Assembly: GCA_027073875.1 (NCBI GenBank)
Contig: JALTEO010000227.1
Location: 1-7,651, forward strand
Length of the DNA: 7,651 bases
Reading direction: 5' to 3'
Source: Bacteroidales bacterium
Lineage (GTDB): Bacteria; Bacteroidota; Bacteroidia; Bacteroidales; JALTDM01
The notes under the pieces are model-generated. The model was not told where the DNA came from. It did no database searches and saw nothing but the letters and a program-made list of their open reading frames with translations. Each line of letters opens with the position of its first letter. The stretch's first letter is position 1. Shown piece after piece: positions 5,653-7,651 of this stretch. A program made the position numbers and the translations under genes.

Positions 5653-7530
5653 TTAAGGGAGCATTTTATTATTAACCAGCGAATGACTGTAAATTTGTAA
5701 AAAAGCTTTTAAAGTGTCTAATGCCGGATATTTTGTGTCGGGGGAAAATAGATTTTTCTGTAAAAGTGAATCTTCGGGAAGTTGATAAATACCTTTGATG
5801 GTGTTTTTGTCAAATAGAAGGAATCTGTTAGAGGTAGTCATTTCGTAAAGACCATTCAAATAGGTAACGGCATACCGGTGATTAGTTCTTGAAAAGACAC
5901 TTTCTCCGAATGAAAAAAACGGTTTTGAATAGTGGAGATAATCTAAAATCGAAGGCATAATGTCAATTTGTTGTGTAACCGTGTTTTCTTGTTTCTGTAA
6001 ACTGGAATCGTCAGGTGCAAAGTAAGCCATCGTAATTTCAAATGTTCCCAAAGCATTCTGATATGCAGATTTTTCGCTGAGTGAAGTATGATCGGCAACT
6101 AAAACAAAAAGCGTGTTTTTATACCACGGTTGCTTTTGTGCCGTTTCAAAAAATTGTTTCAGTGCATAATCGGAATATGCTACTACACGATGAATAGGTA
6201 ACGAACCTTTAGGGAATTTACCTTTATATTGTGGAGGCACTTTGTAAGGATGGTGTGATGATAATGTGAACTCGGAAATGAAAAACGGCTGCCGGAATGA
6301 ATTTAGTTTTTTTGCAATGTATTGTAGATAAGGTTCATCATAAATGCCCCAATTGCCGTCATAGTCTTTTTGGTCAGGGTATTCGTTTTTCCCGTAATAT
6401 GCTTGAAATCCGGCGGCTTTGGCAAATAGGTCAAATCCCATAGTGCCATTTTTCCCGCCATGGAAAAAAGCAGTTTGGTAGCCCTCATTTCCTAAGATGG
6501 AAGCCAGTGAGGTGAACCGGTTGGAAATAAATGGTGAGAAAATAAATGGATTGTCCTGTAAGTTAGGGATAGAGGCAACAACGGCAGGAATCCCCTCTAC
6601 CGATTTCTTGCCATTGGCTAAACTGTAACGAAATGTTAAACAGTGTTGAAGTAATGAATCTAAAAATGGAGTGTAACCTTTTCCGTGATTATAAAATCCG
6701 ACATATTCTTTTCCGAAACTTTCTAAAATAAGAACAACCACATTTTTACGGGAAAAAGGTATTTGACTTTGGTATTGGTGAATAGGAGAATAATATTGTT
6801 GAGCTTTTTTTGTGGAAAAGTAGTTGATGGGTTTAAGGTTTTCTTGACCAATGGTTTGGATAATGCTAAAACAGGAGTTTAATGTCAGAGGAATGGCCGT
6901 TGGATTTTTTTCTATAGCATTAGCCATAGTAGTGGGGTACATCCCAAATCCGCGTGCAAGAAAAAACAGGAGAATAAAAGTCAGAAAGTTGTAGATTATT
7001 GTAGGAAAGAATCTTATCTCCGGATAGGTTGGCTTTCCCTTTGGAATTTTAGGATAAAACCGTATAACTAACCATATAAAGGCAAAAAAGATGATGACGG
7101 AATACCAAAAATCATGAATAAAATTCGGCAACATGTTTAAGGTGTCATCACCGGTACCAATCATGGTAAATAAATCAAAGGTTGAGCGTTTTCCTGTAAA
7201 CCTAAAGTACTCAGAGTCAATAAAATTTATAAGTAATATGATTGCAATGCCGAAAACAAAAAAGATTTTGGAAAGTGTTTGGTATTTCTTGTTAAAAAAG
7301 CATTTGCATGGAATAAATCCGAAAATAAAAAAAATGCTTCCGAAAACAAAAAAGCTGTAATAATCAAACTGAATACCATGAAAAAAAGATATGAGAATCT
7401 CTGAAAATTTAAGAGACTCAAAATGATTAAAATTCCGGATAAAAAAATACAGTCGTGATGCTTCTAAAAAAAGCAATGCCCAAAGCAACCGTTTGGTAAA
7501 GAGTTTTAATTGAAAAAAAAATGCCGACAT
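5653..7530 (-). CDS. LTA synthase/sulfatase-fold membrane phosphotransferase
   Basis: This 625-residue protein has five N-terminal membrane helices (about 14-32, 44-72, 88-104, 141-158, 177-195) and an extracytoplasmic alkaline-phosphatase-like domain (about 260-560). The layout matches LtaS, OpgB and related head-group transferases. Metal-site residues are visible as E270 in VVLILESFG, D480-H481 in LVADHTS and a histidine of SSHHPY (425/426). S310 in ANGKKSVEGIP is the likely nucleophile, where LtaS and EptA use threonine. FHGGKNG (356-362) and EFTLSSHHPY are also family-like. Such enzymes move phosphoglycerol or phosphoethanolamine from a phospholipid to a glycan or lipid acceptor and release diacylglycerol. 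Lipoteichoic acid is not expected in this Gram-negative lineage, so the acceptor is unknown. The lipid kinase gene follows by 5 nt. The ATG at 7530 sits just below an exact -7 box, which supports this start. Confidence 0.87.
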   Translation of the reverse strand: MSAFFFQLKLFTKRLLWALLFLEASRLYFFIRNFNHFESLKFSEILISFFHGIQFDYYSFFVFGSIFFIFGFIPCKCFFNKKYQTLSKIFFVFGIAIILLINFIDSEYFRFTGKRSTFDLFTMIGTGDDTLNMLPNFIHDFWYSVIIFFAFIWLVIRFYPKIPKGKPTYPEIRFFPTIIYNFLTFILLFFLARGFGMYPTTMANAIEKNPTAIPLTLNSCFSIIQTIGQENLKPINYFSTKKAQQYYSPIHQYQSQIPFSRKNVVVLILESFGKEYVGFYNHGKGYTPFLDSLLQHCLTFRYSLANGKKSVEGIPAVVASIPNLQDNPFIFSPFISNRFTSLASILGNEGYQTAFFHGGKNGTMGFDLFAKAAGFQAYYGKNEYPDQKDYDGNWGIYDEPYLQYIAKKLNSFRQPFFISEFTLSSHHPYKVPPQYKGKFPKGSLPIHRVVAYSDYALKQFFETAQKQPWYKNTLFVLVADHTSLSEKSAYQNALGTFEITMAYFAPDDSSLQKQENTVTQQIDIMPSILDYLHYSKPFFSFGESVFSRTNHRYAVTYLNGLYEMTTSNRFLLFDKNTIKGIYQLPEDSLLQKNLFSPDTKYPALDTLKAFLQIYSHSLVNNKMLP

Positions 7531-7538
7531 ACAAGCAG

Positions 7539-7546
7539 CAAATTTA
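7539..7546 (-). promoter_or_regulatory. -7 promoter box for the phosphotransferase-lipid kinase operon
   Basis: Read on the minus strand, TAAATTTG exactly matches TAnnTTTG. It ends 8 nt before the ATG at 7530, giving a very short leader. The expected -33 TTTG is not clear; a TTTA lies 16 nt upstream. The remaining 105 nt to the window edge are AT-rich and contain CCGGTT twice (7595-7600 and 7609-7614). I see no gene there. Confidence 0.55.
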
Positions 7547-7651
7547 ATGTTTATTATGTGAGTAAATGTTAAATTTTCTTATATGTTTTATCTGCCGGTT
7601 GAATTTATCCGGTTACTGAAATAAAAATATTTTCTTTACTTATTGGTGAAA

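Noticed and set aside
7595..7614. CCGGTT direct repeat upstream of the phosphotransferase operon, considered as an operator
   Set aside because: Two 6-nt copies 14 nt apart are too little evidence, and they lie about 50 nt upstream of the promoter box without palindromic symmetry.

Overview
The window is an AT-rich chromosomal segment that looks like an ordinary Bacteroidota (probably Bacteroidales) genome. The support is the Bacteroidetes-type succinate dehydrogenase/fumarate reductase sequences, TAnnTTTG-type -7 promoter boxes lying just upstream of start codons, a lack of clear Shine-Dalgarno sequences, and an outer-membrane barrel ending in phenylalanine. The genus cannot be fixed from this sequence.

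Layout, plus strand: the 3' end of the flavoprotein subunit (sdhA/frdA) runs in from the left edge, followed 12 nt later by a complete iron-sulfur subunit (sdhB/frdB) and a strong intrinsic terminator. A gene-free stretch of about 315 nt holds a cluster of short palindromic repeats built on a GAACTTG core. Next comes folC (dihydrofolate/folylpolyglutamate synthase), which starts with GTG and converges on the minus-strand genes.

Layout, minus strand, read from the right edge leftwards: a five-helix membrane phosphotransferase of the LTA synthase/sulfatase fold is followed after 5 nt by a diacylglycerol kinase-like lipid kinase. A 152-nt spacer then carries degenerate CTyTGTG tandem units, small inverted repeats and a promoter. 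Beyond it are a small predicted outer-membrane beta-barrel protein and, 3 nt further on, a cation:proton antiporter that ends 34 nt from the end of folC.

How the genes relate: sdhAB belong to the respiratory succinate/fumarate complex, whose cytochrome b subunit is presumably upstream of the window. folC is an unrelated housekeeping gene. The most interesting unit is the phosphotransferase-lipid kinase pair. An LTA-synthase-fold enzyme that takes a head group from a phospholipid releases diacylglycerol, and the next gene encodes a kinase of the family that returns diacylglycerol to phosphatidic acid. This suggests a head-group transfer and lipid recycling module in a Gram-negative organism that is not expected to make lipoteichoic acid. 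I saw no mobile element, CRISPR array, tRNA or rRNA, and no clearly unprecedented system.
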